From Brachypterus glaber (taxonomy: Eukaryota; Arthropoda; Insecta; Coleoptera; Kateretidae): DNA of 64,000 nt. Below are positions 31,304 through 42,551 of the stretch, in pieces. The notes under the pieces were generated by a model. The model ran no database searches, was not told the origin of the DNA, and saw only the letters and a program-made list of their open reading frames with translations. Position numbers and translations under genes: made by a program. Numbering within the stretch: the first letter of the stretch is position 1; every line of letters starts with the position of its first letter. The stretch lies in assembly GCA_958510825.1 (NCBI GenBank), contig OY294046.1, positions 248,001 to 312,000 on the forward strand, read 5' to 3'.

Positions 31304-31640
31304 TTTATCCAATACATACAGGTAATAAGACAATTACCAGCTTTATTTTAAATAGATAAACTCAATAATAACCCCCGCGTGGCTTTTACTTTATTGAGTG
31401 GATAATTATTTATTTTACCCACTCAACTGTCACTTGTCAAATTATTTTCTTGTACATGTCATTAAAATTTTTAATAAAAATATGAATTACTAAGCTATTT
31501 ATTGGATAAAACCTTGTATGGCACTCATGGTTAAACCGATATTGCCCTCTCGAAAATTAACCTGCTTGGCTGACGCCTTGCAGGTTAATTTTCTCATGGG
31601 CAATATCTTACTTTACCCACTAGTACCATAAATAACTATT
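31304..31640 (-). mobile_element. Family A, copy 5 (full)
   Basis: Minus-strand full unit. The loop carries GCTGACGCCTTGCAGG and the hairpin arms are intact. Confidence 0.85.
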
Positions 31641-32744
31641 TTTTATGTTGTTTACCATGTATAATGTCTATAATTATATAAAAATGTTTTTCCTAGTTTC
31701 AATGTCTATAGGCTTTTTAAGCCACCCATTACGGTATAGTCTATAGCTAGGGTATTATTATATTTTAATCCTATTTATGTATGTATACAGCATAGCAAAC
31801 CACAATTATAAACAAAATCATGGTTAGAAAAAAGGTGTTTTTGGGGTAAATATTAAAAAACACAGTGCATATTGTAAATCCTTGTTAATTGTTAAAATGT
31901 GATTAAACTAGGTTTAACTCTTTATAGGTTATTGGATTATGTAGAAGCCATTTATTTTTAGGTAATAATAAATTTATTTTGGAGCGCCGATTACAATAAA
32001 TAACAAAACTAGGGATAAGAAAGTTGAAGAAGGGTAAAACATTATTTTTATTCTTTTTTATTTTGCTTTTTCAAAAAAAGTTATTGATTTATTTTTTTAT
32101 ATGGAAAGGATCCCTTTGTTAACAGCAGTATTTATTTTTCTATTTATTTTGGAAAAAAAGAATTAAAATTTTTGATATGCACCCACCGTAAAAATGGGAT
32201 TTAAAAGCCAAGTCTAGAATTTAATAGTACCCCATGTCAATATGTCAACTGCATGTCAGACAAGTTTCATTTTAACCGCCCTTAGGTATACCGGCTTCGA
32301 TTTATCTTGTAACTATTGATTTTCTAACAATTTAGATAAAAATTTAGATAAATTATTAATATTATTTATTTTATTTATTCGCTATAAGGTTCAAATTACA
32401 TTAAAATAGTATTATGGTGTAAATATTATGTAAGTAACTATGTACTACATACCCTATTATGTAAGTACTACATACCCAGGCATGCGCGCCCCGTGGGGGG
32501 GGGGGTAGGGTGATGCATCTCCCCCACGCCTTGTCAAGACAAGCGTGAATTTAAAAAATCAAGACAAGACGTGAGTTACATCGTCGAGAGTCGAGACTCT
32601 TGATCGAGATATCTCGACTCTTGATTTACTTTTCATTCTTTTATATCTACCTACCTACTACTTGAAAGTTTATAGTCGAGAGTCTCGCTGTAGCGCCTAT
32701 GGGCGAGTTAATCTCCAAAAAATCTTGTAGATAAATCAATCTAT
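31641..32744. other. AT-rich stretch, no gene seen
   Basis: Contains a (GTAAGTACTACATACCC)-type direct repeat at 32408-32480 and a cluster of GAGTCGAGACTCTTGATCGA hairpins at 32580-32640. No gene. Confidence 0.45.
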
Positions 32745-32880
32745 TTTTCATACGAACTAGTTAGTTACCCATTACCAATTTACATATCTGCTGTCAGAAA
32801 ATTAGTACACGTCAAACACATAACCTCAAATTGACAAACTAATTTTAAGATAATTTTTGCGTTTTTTTATGTTTGAGTCC
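32745..32880 (-). repeat. Family H repeat, copy 3
   Basis: Reverse-strand match to 48395-48540: CATATCTGCTGTCAGAAAAT, GTCAAACACATAACCTCAAA, TTGACAAACTAATTTTAAGA, GTTTTTTTATGTTTGAG. Non-coding. Confidence 0.65.
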
Positions 32881-33519
32881 AAACCAAATTCTAGATGCCT
32901 GTCCGTAGGTCTAAAAGTCGCGAGGCTATGATAGTATTCCTAAATGTAATTTATATCTTAATTTTTAAGATATCAGCCTCAACTTGAGATTTTAAAGACT
33001 TGTTTGGACCAGCTCTCCATCTCACCCTATCTCTAGTCTAGTATTTTTTTATTTCCCTAAAGTTTCTATTTTAAGCAGGGTGAAGTTGGTTTTAAGTAGA
33101 AAGTTGACTCATAAGTCGATGAACTTTTTTCAGTCATTATGTTTTTGACGCAGCTTTTTCACAATAAGGGGCGACCTATTAACTATTGTATAGGGCTGCA
33201 ACTTAAGTAAATCCTGCCCTGCCAGTACTATATAATTTATCTTTTTAATAAGGACAAAAACACCGAACGATTAAGTATAAACAAAGAACAACTAGGTATA
33301 ACTCGTAGCCTTAAAATAATTCTCACAAATTCTAAGTACGAGATAGATATCAATTTACATTTTTTTGTGGCAATTAAATAGAAACTGTCTGGTGAAAAAA
33401 ATCCAGACTTCAAAGTAGATTGTGTACTCACGCAATAAAGGTTCTTGTTTGTTGGTTAAAGTTTAGAAGATCTTTAGAAGTTGTAGCTCAATTTTTTTAT
33501 GTTTACCAATAGTTTAACG

Positions 33520-33845
33520 AAGGTAAGATTTGCCCACTGACAAAAACAAAATTTGTCTTTTAGTCTCTGAAAAAAAATAATGATTAAAATTTGCCGATTC
33601 GTTTGAAATTTTCTGACTACCAGAAATAAAAAAAATGTTGATTACTAAAAAAAAAACAACCCATTAATGTAATGCATTATATCTAGAAATTTTGCCGACT
33701 TTTTACCTCCGAAAAAAAGCTTTGCCCCTGGCACATTTTTGATGACTAACGAAAAATAGTTCATCACATCTAAACATTTTGCCGACTTGCCTAAAATTTT
33801 TCGACTACCAAATTTTTTTCACCTAAAATTTGCAAAAAAAAATTG
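33520..33845 (+). repeat. Family L-like degenerate internal repeat
   Basis: Loose tandem of AAAATTTGCCGA..., CTACCAGAAATAAAAAAAAT and GATGACTAACGAAAAATAG. It resembles the GATGACTAAAAA / CTCGCC repeats inside family L at 34870 and 61867. Very degraded. Its right edge abuts the truncated A copy. Confidence 0.4.
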
Positions 33846-34112
33846 GCGTCAGCCAAGCAGGTTAATTTTCGAGAGGGCAATATCGGTTTACCCATGAGTG
33901 CCATACAAGGTTTTATCCAATAAATAGCTTAGGAATTCATATTTTATTAAAAATTTTAATGACATTTACAAGAAAATAATTTGACAAGTGACAGTTGAGT
34001 GGGTAAAATAAATAATTATCCACTCAATAAAGTAAAAGTCACGCGGGGGTTATTATTGAGTTTATCTATTTAAAATAAAGCTGGTCTTATTATCTGTATG
34101 TATTGGATAAAA
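33846..34112 (+). mobile_element. Family A, copy 6 (5'-truncated)
   Basis: Begins inside the hairpin loop (GCGTCAGCCAAGCAGG) and runs to the normal right end. The left arm of the hairpin is missing, and ATTGTC is deleted near the right end. Confidence 0.85.
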
Positions 34113-34449
34113 GTTATTTAAAAGGCTCTATATTCGCATGATAAATACTTTTATTATTATCCTTGATTACAGTCACATATTTGTTTTATCAAAATGCTTA
34201 AAAGACTTTCTGCCAAAATACCTGACCACCTGGCCCATAGTGCTGTGTTAAAATGAAGATATTTTCCGAATTTTTTTTTTAATAAATTACTTAAAAGCAA
34301 TAATTTTTTTTTGTGGCTTAAAGTTTGTTGTCATAAGTCCTAGCTATCTCTATCGATAAGATTAATGTCATTAAAGAAATTGCACTGCTCTACTACAGAA
34401 TTTTCACAATCAATGAGAAAATCCCTACAAAAATGTCATATAGCTGCTC

Positions 34450-34627
34450 TTTCACGCTTTTTTGCGATCATCAGTGAGCATATATTGGTATGGTGGCTTT
34501 CGCACCGACTGTTGAAAATTTAAAAATACTTATTAAAAATAAGTATATCTATATCGAGAGCGTACAAATGATGGCGCCATCTAATGTTTGTCATATTTCA
34601 CGCCTTTTTTCGATCATCAGTGAGCAT
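34450..34627 (+). repeat. 32-bp direct repeat, 146 bp apart
   Basis: TTTCACGCTTTTTTGCGATC ATCAGTGAGCATA at 34450 and TTTCACGCCTTTTTTCGATC ATCAGTGAGCATA at 34596. The intervening DNA has no ORF of note. Could be a duplicated end of a small element or a locally repeated motif. Confidence 0.75.
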
Positions 34628-34869
34628 AGGTATCTATGCGCACTAAACTTTATTTTCATTAATGTCATTTTCTGGCGTCAGTAAAATTAGTTTTTAATCT
34701 TTTGCCGGATGTTGAAAGCGAACACATATCTATATACCTTTTTGTAATATATTTAATTGGCCATTCAGGAACTATACAAATTGCTAGAGATCCGAGCTAC
34801 TTCAAAATGGCTCCCTAATAATTTTCAGATAATAAAAAAAGACACTGAGAAAAAAAATTCCAACTAAAA

Positions 34870-35300
34870 ATTAAGGAATTTTCCAATTTTTTAACCGGTA
34901 GGTATTTTGATGACTAAAAAGAAAATATCCTCGCCTCTGAAAATTTCCCAACTGTAACCTCAGTTTTCCCCACTGGTTCATTCTCGGTTAAATTTGATGA
35001 CTAAAAAAAAGCTCATCGCCTACACTGAACCAAAATTTTACGTGATATCAATAATAATTACATTGATTTTGCACCGATGTTTTTTTTTAATTGTGAAAAT
35101 GTTATTATATCAATGCTTAAAATTGGTTGCCTAAATGTAAAATATATTTAAATAATAAAATTCGTTAATATTATGAATTTATACATAAATGCAAGAAATT
35201 TTAAGCATCGATACAATAACAGCGTTTCTCGGTGCAAATTTGTTTAAAATCCCAACTACCCAACTTTATGGAGTATCCCACCCCCCATGGGGACGTCCCT
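34870..35300 (+). repeat. Family L, copy with degenerate internal units
   Basis: Units of the form GATGACTAAAAAGAAAATAT CCTCGCCTCTGAAAATTTCC CAACTG recur. The right edge reads CATGGGGACGTCCCTG at 35281-35296. Matches the style of 61867-62215. Confidence 0.5.
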
Positions 35301-36390
35301 GAGATTATCGACTAGCATAAATTTCCTAAATGGAAAGTAAATCTTCACAACTCTAGCGTGGTTGAGGGGTAGGTTGAGGTAGGCTCATCTGTGGTGTAAG
35401 GAATTGTGGGTTAGGTTATAATAGTTTAGTTTAGTTTATTGTTTATACTCGTTCGGGGACTTTTTTCATAAGTAGTTTATACCTTATTAGAGTGATTGTT
35501 GTACAATAAATTTAATTATTAACATCAATAATAAAATCAATTAAAAGGTATATATTTTCTTCTCTAATACTTTCTTGAATCCAAAAGGAGATATCTTGCA
35601 TTTCTTCTGCAAATCAGTATATATGTTTAATAAATAAGTTTAATATTATATTCTTCTCATCCAGTAAAATAGATCCCTTGGATTTAATGCAATATTTTCC
35701 AAATAATAATTAAAAAGCTTTTACAATAATTTTGACGTATTTGACAATATAGCCCTTTCATGCTAAGCAATATTCGTACAGCTGTTCCAATGTTGAAAAT
35801 TTAAGATTTTCGGGAAGATTCCCGATTTTACGAGTCTAGAAAAAGAATGAGCCAGTGACAGTTCTGTTTTGATGCATTCAGCATCTTAAAATACATACCT
35901 TAGAATAGTCTTAGATTAAAACTCTTAATTTTCGTCCAGAATACTTTTTGTTTTTGTGGGCCTGTGTAATTAATATATGTTAAGCAATAAAAACAAAAAA
36001 TCGAATGTGACACCCAACTCCTAAACTTTTGGTAATGATTAACAATTTTCTCTGTGTACCTTTTTGTTATATATTTAATTGACCACTAGTTCAAAATGGT
36101 TCCCAGAAAATTATCTCTCTCTCTCTTTTTTTTTCCTTTTAGTCAGATAATTTTCAGATAATAGTAATAAGAATAATTTTCAAATATGGTAGAGCTATTA
36201 TTATGTTAAAGACGGTTTTTGATTGGTTACTCGAAGTACAATGCTTTAAGCTCCGCCCACATAACGACGCTAGCTTAATACTGAACACCCTTGTTTGTGT
36301 GGGGTGCTTTGAAAGGTTTCAGGCTTTTATTGCGGCGGTGAGCACTGATTTTAATTTAATACGCTTAGAAAAGCAAGAAAAGCCCAACTA
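35301..36390. other. Mostly AT-rich, no gene assigned
   Basis: 36203-36391 has a somewhat higher G+C content and a 62-codon plus-strand frame (CFKLRPHNDA, CFERFQAFIAAVSTDFN) without a recognised domain. It could be a decayed exon, but nothing supports that. Confidence 0.35.
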
Positions 36391-36585
36391 ATACGGGTAG
36401 ATCCATCGTAACTCACGTTACCACTTCCTTTTAAATATTTGATTACATTATTATTGAATATTTTAGGTTATTTATTATTATTATTAAAGATTGTTTGTTA
36501 AAAATAATAATATATTAAAATATTTAAAAGAAAGTGTAATTTTTTTACGGCTGATCGTGAGTTACCAAGGATTTACCCATACGTA
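36391..36585. mobile_element. Family N foldback element
   Basis: ATACGGGTAGATCC and CATCGTAACTCACGTTACC at the left pair with GATCGTGAGTTACC, AAGGATTTACCCATACGTAT at the right. AT-rich interior ending AATATTTAAAAGAAAGTGTA. The right end phrase recurs at 13765 and 38921. Non-coding. Confidence 0.65.
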
Positions 36586-36600
36586 TATTTGGGCCATACA

Positions 36601-36690
36601 TAAAACAAGCCGTGAAGATATGTAATGATACGCATTCCATTATATATTATTCACAGTAAATGGTATATTGTATTTTCCCAAATACTTAAA
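36601..36690 (+). repeat. Family M phrase, copy 2
   Basis: ACAAGCCGTGAAGATATGTA, ATGATACGCATTCCATTATA, TATTCACAGTAAATGGTATA. Aligns with 49561-49655. Confidence 0.6.
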
Positions 36691-36984
36691 AAAAAATATT
36701 TTCAAAAAAAATAACATTAAAAAAAATATCGTTTATTGAAAAAAGAAAAAATATATATATATTTTTTTATTCCAATGGGGCTAATTACCCCTCAAGATAA
36801 AATAATTGCAAAATTTGTAGAACTTAAGCGTAAAATTCGTAAAAATTTTCGCCTGCAGCGCTAGTGTTCCTTGTATTTTTGTATATTTTATATTTAATTA
36901 ATTGTAAATTAAAAGACTGATTTAAAATTAAAATAGACCATCAAATTTCTAAAAACTTCACCTGCGGCGCCTCGGGATTTTACC

Positions 36985-37050
36985 CCCCCCCAGGACCATT
37001 TCCTGGATCCGCCCCTGATAGGGGGCAGTGGCGCACCTAGGGGTGGCTGG
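36985..37050. mobile_element. Junction of two hAT-like ends
   Basis: CATTTCCTGGATCCGCCCCT G (ending 37017) is the complement of a CAGGGGCGGATCCAGG end. Ten bases later GCAGTGGCGCACCTAGGGG is an outward-facing start of another. Such CAGGGGCGGATCC and CAGTGGCGNACCTAGG ends are typical of hAT transposons. The frame through it on the minus strand (QGRIQEMVLGGG) is just translated TIR. Confidence 0.5.
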
Positions 37051-37889
37051 CGGGCTGCAGCACTCTCTCGTGTATATTTTTACACACCTAATTAAAAGAA
37101 AGCCCTCTCGCCCTAAGACAAAAATAATTTCGTTTTTGTGTTTCTTCACACAAAACTGCTTCCACCAAAACACAATAGAAAAATAAAAAAAAACCTAATA
37201 CTCGTGCACTTCTAAAAAACAAGATATATTTACACGCCTATTACTGGGTATGTATTTTAGTCCTACCTAACCCTGAATTACTAGTATTGACAGAACATAC
37301 CCATTAAGGTAATAAAAGGGTATAATTAATGGGTTTTTATAGTCAATTAATTGTCAACACATATTAACTTTAAAATGATATAATATTAAAATTAATTATA
37401 ATGGGCATGTAATTTTTAAAAATAAAAATACACCAGTAAAAAAAATACACAATAGGATTATTTTTTATAAAAACTGCTTTTTTTGTCGATTTTTTTCATA
37501 ATTTTTACCCCTTTGACTCCCTTACCTCTCTCAGATTTTAAGAAAAAGCACCTTAACCAAGAATGTTGGATAATGATCCGTGGTCCAAGTTTAAAGTCTT
37601 TAGCTCTAATCGTTTTCTAGTTATTGGTGGTCACAAAGTTTCGCGTGGGTCCCAAAGGTACAATTTTTTGCGGAAATAATTTTTTGCGCATAAAAAAATT
37701 AAAAACACTATTATAATATTATTTTCTTATAAAGGATTTATTTTTTACTTTATCATCAGGGACGGATTTATGGGTAACGGGGGGTAATTAAACCCCAAGC
37801 ACAATTGTGCCAACTTTTCGAATTAGAAACTTTTTTTCGATTAAAAAAAAAAACCTAAAAGCATAATGATAAAAAAGGCTTATCAGCTC
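37051..37889. other. AT-rich stretch; hAT-like end near 37758
   Basis: CAGGGACGGATTTATGGG at 37758 looks like one hAT-type terminus, but its partner was not located. No gene. Confidence 0.4.
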
Positions 37890-38080
37890 ATTACCTGTCC
37901 GTCTGTCTGTCCAATTATCGTGGTCACAATAATTCGAGAACGGTTTGAGCTAAATACCTCAAATTTTGACAATAAGTTCATTATCCAAATTCCTAGGCTG
38001 GAATGGTTTTTGGTAAAAATCTGTGTGGAGTAAGGGAGTAAAATGGGGTAAAAACTATTTTTTTTTTCGAAAAAAGAAAC
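37890..38080 (+). repeat. Family K repeat, copy 2
   Basis: CTGTCCGTCTGTCTGTCC, ATAATTCGAGAACGGTTTGA, GCTAAATACCTCAAATTTTG, TCCTAGGCTGGAATGG, TTTTTGGTAAAAATC, AGGGAGTAAAATGGGGTAAA. The clearest form of the shared module. Confidence 0.7.
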
Positions 38081-38799
38081 TTTTGTTGAAAAAAAAAATT
38101 GTATACAAGTACATGCACTTGTAGGCAGCAGTATTTTTTATTTATTAAATTAATTAAAGTGTGTTACGATATTGGCCATAAAGTATCATATCGTTTACTT
38201 ACGTGTGTATAGGTAGGTATCAATTTTTAGTAATAAATATATTTCCTAAAACGAACGTGAAAATTAATAACTTTTTAATAAATAATTTATTAAGTTTAAT
38301 GATATTAATATTCTAGTCTGTAGTAAATAGGTGCAATTTGTATTTAAAATAATTTGTACCGTAATAATTTCACTTAGGTCATTATTAGTTGTTATCTATT
38401 AAATGTGACACCAACTAAATTTTCCTAAATTAATTTTACGTCTAGACAGTAACTGTTTACAAATGTTACTTTCTTCTAAGAAGGTCCTTAAAACCTTCTC
38501 TTGGAAATATTCTTAACATAATGCTATAGACATGCTATGCATATTCATAGAAGGTGCGATTTTACTACATCTTCTACACAGAATATCTACATGATTGTTC
38601 TTTGAATATTTTATAAAATTCTTATAAGAACATTCTAGTGTGAATTATTTTATTTTTTTCTATATTTGCTTGATACCCTTGAGAACAATATTCTGGACAT
38701 ACTAGGCACCTTCCATGTATGTATGTACATAGAATGTTACAGCATTGTTCTTAGAATATTGCCACTTTAAGATACCTTTATGACGATGCTAGGTAATTT
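38081..38799. other. AT-rich; degenerate AGAATATT/ACATTCTA repeats
   Basis: From 38440 to 38800 phrases like TTCTTAGAATATT, AGAACATTCTAG, GAACAATATTCTGG and AGGCACCTTCCATGTATG / CATAGAAGGTGC recur in both orientations. A degraded repeat is likely. No gene. Confidence 0.45.
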
Positions 38800-38804
38800 C
38801 ATGG

Positions 38805-38868
38805 TAACCCACAAACTCAGTGTTCGCAGCCGGACGCACTACCAACTGCGCCTCCGAGATCGGCAGAA
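38805..38868 (-). repeat. tRNA-like SINE head (A box clear, B box damaged)
   Basis: On the minus strand GGCGCAGTTGGTAGTGCG (complement of about 38839-38856) is a strong tRNA D-arm/A-box likeness. Downstream GAGTTTGTGGGTTACC stands where a B box would be but lacks TTCGA. A poly-T/A run borders the 5' side. Best read as a partial tRNA-derived SINE. Confidence 0.4.
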
Positions 38869-38879
38869 AAAAAAAAATG

Positions 38880-38960
38880 ATATTATTATAAAATATTTAA
38901 AAGAAAGTGTCATTTTTTATACGGCTGTAACGACAGTCACAATGGGATTAACCTGCTAGA
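38880..38960 (+). repeat. Family N terminal phrase, copy 3
   Basis: AAAATATTTAAAAGAAAGTG and ACGGCTGTAACGACAGTCAC, AATGGGATTAACC. Shares both blocks with 36520-36580. Confidence 0.55.
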
Positions 38961-39649
38961 GAATATTTTTGGAAGCTTCTAAGAAAGTTTATTGCATGTT
39001 AAAATAAATATACTTTTACGTTCCTTTAACGTTCTAAGAACGTCCTTTATAAAACGGTACAGGAGCCTGAACGACTAAAGAAAAATTCATTATCACAGTT
39101 AAATTACGTGCGCATGCCCCTCACCTACCTGCCATAGGGGCCATAGGACCCTTTGAGCCACCGCTTTGAATTTCCCTCCCTATAAGTAGTACACTGTTTT
39201 ATTTTTTTTTGTTGGTACCTCTGGACACCGAAACTTTTGACGTAATTGAAGTTGAAGAGAGAGAGAGAAGTTGAATTCTCAAAAAGCGCTCAACGTGAAT
39301 TCGATTTTTTTTAATTTGTTAATATTGTGAATAAAATCAACGCCATAATATTATAGAATACAATAATATTTTTCTATTAAAAATATTTGAGATGAAGTAT
39401 CAAAATATCAATGACATTTTGACTTGACTTTTAAGCGATGTAAAACAGTTGACCCAGCTCCCAAACGACGCGTCGTAATTTAATAACAAACTACACGGGG
39501 GTGGTCCAGTTACCTCAGAAATAGGGGTAACTGGCCATGTTTGGAAAAAATACATTTTTTTATGAAAATGCCGATATACCGACTTATTTGGTTCATACAT
39601 CGATGGATAGAAAAGCTTAGTTTAACTTATCAGGGACTACCATCTTAAT
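38961..39649. other. AT-rich stretch, no gene seen
   Basis: A (GA)n patch at 39257-39268. No recognised gene. Confidence 0.45.
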
Positions 39650-39657
39650 ATTCTAAC

Positions 39658-40209
39658 CAAAGAACTTTTACCTCAAGAAGGAACATGATGAAATCTACCG
39701 TATGCTTTGTTTGAAGCGTGAACCAACTATTGTAAGGGGCTGGTGGGGAGTGACTATTGTTTACACTTAGTACGCGTAAAGAGAGAGAAAGAATGTGTAA
39801 ACTCACAGTCTAATGTCGTAAAATTACTGACAGGGGTACAGTGTTGCCGATTGGAAATATATACTTTGGATATTTTATTGTAAATTTTAAGAAACATTAG
39901 TTCTGTATGAGTTTTATATGAACTAGTAGTTTAATTTTAATAGATTTAAATATACTATATTATTAAACATAATTATAGTATACACAATAAAGTTTTTTAC
40001 ATTTTTAATTTAATGATAATAATGATTTGAATTCATGATAAGGTGGAAACTACGCAACATCGCTACTAGGTAGCATGAGAGTCGACTAGCGGCATCTACA
40101 TTTTACACCACAAAGCTGTATCGCGTTTCTTTTAGTTACTAAACAAACAAAAAGATGACACCTTCATAAACATTGGTCTGAAATTACTTCTTGAGGTAAA
40201 AGTTCTTTG
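39658..40209. mobile_element. hAT-type MITE (552 bp), copy 1
   Basis: TIRs CAAAGAACTTTTACCTCAAG and its complement CTTGAGGTAAAAGTTCTTTG. Flanked by a perfect 8-bp ATTCTAAC at 39650-39657 and 40210-40217. The second copy at 63279-63828 is inserted elsewhere with a different 8-bp duplication. The interior (GTAAACTCACAGTCTAATGT, GTGTTGCCGATTGG, GGTAGCATGAGAGTCGACTA) is non-coding. hAT assignment follows from the 8-bp duplication and the CA-start TIR. Confidence 0.92.
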
Positions 40210-40217
40210 ATTCTAAC

Positions 40218-41039
40218 AGATTTACAGGTTTCTGCAAGGAGTGTTTTAAAATGCATGTGGTTCCAATTTATTTATTTATGGCTTGGCGTATGCTAGCTAA
40301 TTTTTACATTTTATCAAAAATTCGATCGGTTGTTGTTTTGTCTAGTTAGTGTGTTAGTGTGTTTTGGACGTTGGTCGGTTCAGCCTATAACTTTCAGAAA
40401 CGACTTACCACCAAAACACTAGACAAGTAAGAACTGATCGAGTGACGTCACAGACGTAGGCGACCCTACGTCTAACAAGCGAAAAATTGTTTTTTTTTTT
40501 CAATTTTTTTTTTAGTAAAACAACTAAACTTTACTAATAATAGGAATATCTCATAAATATTTTATATAAACAATAAATTAATTGATCAGTTCTTGATGGG
40601 TTAAAAGGGCTAGACTCTGAAGTAGTCGTGCTTTGAATATCGCATGATGTGGGGTCCTAGTTAACCAACTTGACCTTATGTCTATGTAGCAAATATTCTT
40701 CTTTTCTTTTTTTTTTATTTCTAGCCGTTCTCTTTGGAGAAAATATTCAAGAACTCAAAGCAATATCATCAATAAAATATTTACGATATGAATACAAATA
40801 TAAATATTTTATTAAAGTATATTATATCATGTAAAGGTGCAATAAATTGAATGTATACAAGCATATTACCTACATTTAAATTGTCAACCACATATCAGTT
40901 GCAGAAAGACGATATTTTAATATTAAAATAACAGAAATCCATTGGGGCGTGTTATAATATTTATATTGCGCCGCTAAGAAAAAAAGCAGTAACGGTTAAC
41001 GATCAGTTTGTCCTAAGCACAATTCCATCCTACTGGCGA
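40218..41039. other. AT-rich stretch, no gene seen
   Basis: Short inverted phrases (CTAGTTAGTGTGTTAGTGTG / ACCAAAACACTAGACAAG) near 40340-40430. No recognised gene. Confidence 0.45.
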
Positions 41040-41560
41040 CCTTTTGTTGGTTGTCGAGGATCAGAAATGGTTTTATAGGTGTATTTTTGGTCGCCGAATA
41101 CAAATCCGTCGTCCGTTTTGGCCCATAATGTCAGGATTTTTTTTTAATAGGAAAAACCAATTATTTTTTTTCTTTTTGAAAATTTTATTTCGCTCATATT
41201 TTCCAAAATATTAATCTGAAGGTATTATATGCCTATATTTTTGAAATCAGTGCGTAGAGATCTATCGACATGATTTTTTTTTAATCCAGACGATGACCGA
41301 AATTTGACGATTTTGACCATATCTCAGGTTAAAAAAAGCATGTCGATAGATCTCGACGCGCTGGTTCCAAAAATATAGGCATATAATACCTTAGATTAAT
41401 ATTTTGGAAAATATGAGCGAAATAAAAAAAAAAAAACGGTTTTTCGTATTTAAAAAAATAAAACTGACGTGATGGGCCAAAACGGACCGCGGATTCGTGT
41501 TCAGCGTCCAAAAATACACCTAGAAACCCATTTCTGATCCGCGTTAACCAAAAAAAATGT
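41040..41560. mobile_element. Foldback element with ~230-bp arms
   Basis: TCAGAAATGGTTTTATAGGT / ACCTAGAAACCCATTTCTGA, CGTTTTGGCCCATAATGTCA / GATGGGCCAAAACGG, CTCATATTTTCCAAAATATT / AATATTTTGGAAAATATGAG and ATCTATCGACATG / CATGTCGATAGAT run in order around a 45-bp centre (about 41285-41330). Arms have small indels, so it is not recent. The 137-codon minus frame at 41329-41742 is a shadow of the right arm plus flank. Confidence 0.8.
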
Positions 41561-42212
41561 GGTCCTGTGTTATTAGTAATTAAACTTTTTTTTTGTTTTG
41601 GTGTGACCGGTGTAATGTTAATTTTTTTGTCGTATTTTTGCATTACTGCCTTTTTTGTCATGTCTGCGATTAAAAGTCCTGAAATAAAATATAAGCGTGT
41701 CAAAAATGAGCAGGCCCGCGCGTCCATCATCCCAAATGGCAATAATCATTAATTTCGAGCATATGCAGGCGAAATCCATGCTGCGTCAAACTTATAAGGC
41801 CGAGCATCGTGTGACGTAATTTACATTTGCTATTTTGTATCGTAAATATGTATATAGTACAGTCAAATAACGAGAAATTCCTGTGTTAAATTGTAATTAA
41901 TGTACACTGGGGTCTCAAAACGACAATTTGAGATAAGAAAATACGTGAAACATAGAGATTGGACTTACCTTGATGTTAGATTTTCTGGTGATGTCTGAGC
42001 TCAGAAGTGGTGATGGATAGGCCCTGTCTCTATATTCAGTAACGCGAAAAATCTATAATCTCCTTTTTGCATAGCGAGTGACCGAAATAGTAATGACCGG
42101 CGGCGATATTGATTGATAATATCGATGTACGTGCTGCGTACCAAACTAATTACTATCGGGCTGATATTTTAAAGGGTAGTATTGGATGGTAACAGAACAC
42201 TCCTGTTAGTTA
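41561..42212. other. Non-genic stretch
   Basis: A T-rich frame (41567-41752) has no recognised domain. No repeat identified. Confidence 0.4.
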
Positions 42213-42491
42213 TGGGACGCATAGCGTAGTGGCTAGCGCGTATGTATAGCAAGTCTACTATCGTGACTTCGATTCTCACTGGCGCCGATTTGCCTTTTTC
42301 AGTTAATTAATAATTGAAATTTGGCGAAGGCGATAAGTGAAACGGACAATCCCTAGAAACTGGTTCGAAAGTCAGTATAAGCCGGTGGTTCCCTCTACTA
42401 CTAGCCCACACAAGTCCTGGACTTAGGGGATGCTTAATTAAGTAGAATAGTACGAGGTTAAACAAATAAACAAAATAAACAAATAAACACA
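42213..42491 (+). mobile_element. tRNA-derived SINE-like element
   Basis: Head: GGGACGCATAGCGTAGTGG with CTAGCGCG (A box at 42222-42240), then ACTTCGATTCTCACTGGCGC (B box around 42267-42278), 45 nt apart. Body of ~170 bp without ORF. The tail is an irregular AAACAAATAAAC repeat (42461-42491). Head, body and simple-repeat tail are the layout of a tRNA SINE transcribed by RNA polymerase III and mobilised by LINE machinery. No target duplication was fixed and no second copy is in the window. Confidence 0.55.
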
Positions 42492-42551
42492 GTTTTTCAC
42501 CGGATGATTTGCGTAAGGGGTATCCGCTTTCTTGAATTTTAGGAGTGGCAC

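Noticed and set aside
36958..37173. 71-codon frame with QGRIQEMVLGGG
   Set aside because: This is the translation of a hAT-like CAGGGGCGGATCC terminus, a common non-genic frame.
41329..41742. 137-codon minus-strand frame
   Set aside because: It runs through the right arm of the 41040 foldback and AT-rich flank, with no conserved motif.
42213..42295. Functional tRNA gene
   Set aside because: Only the A and B box likenesses are present; acceptor and anticodon stems do not pair properly, and a SINE-like body and tail follow.
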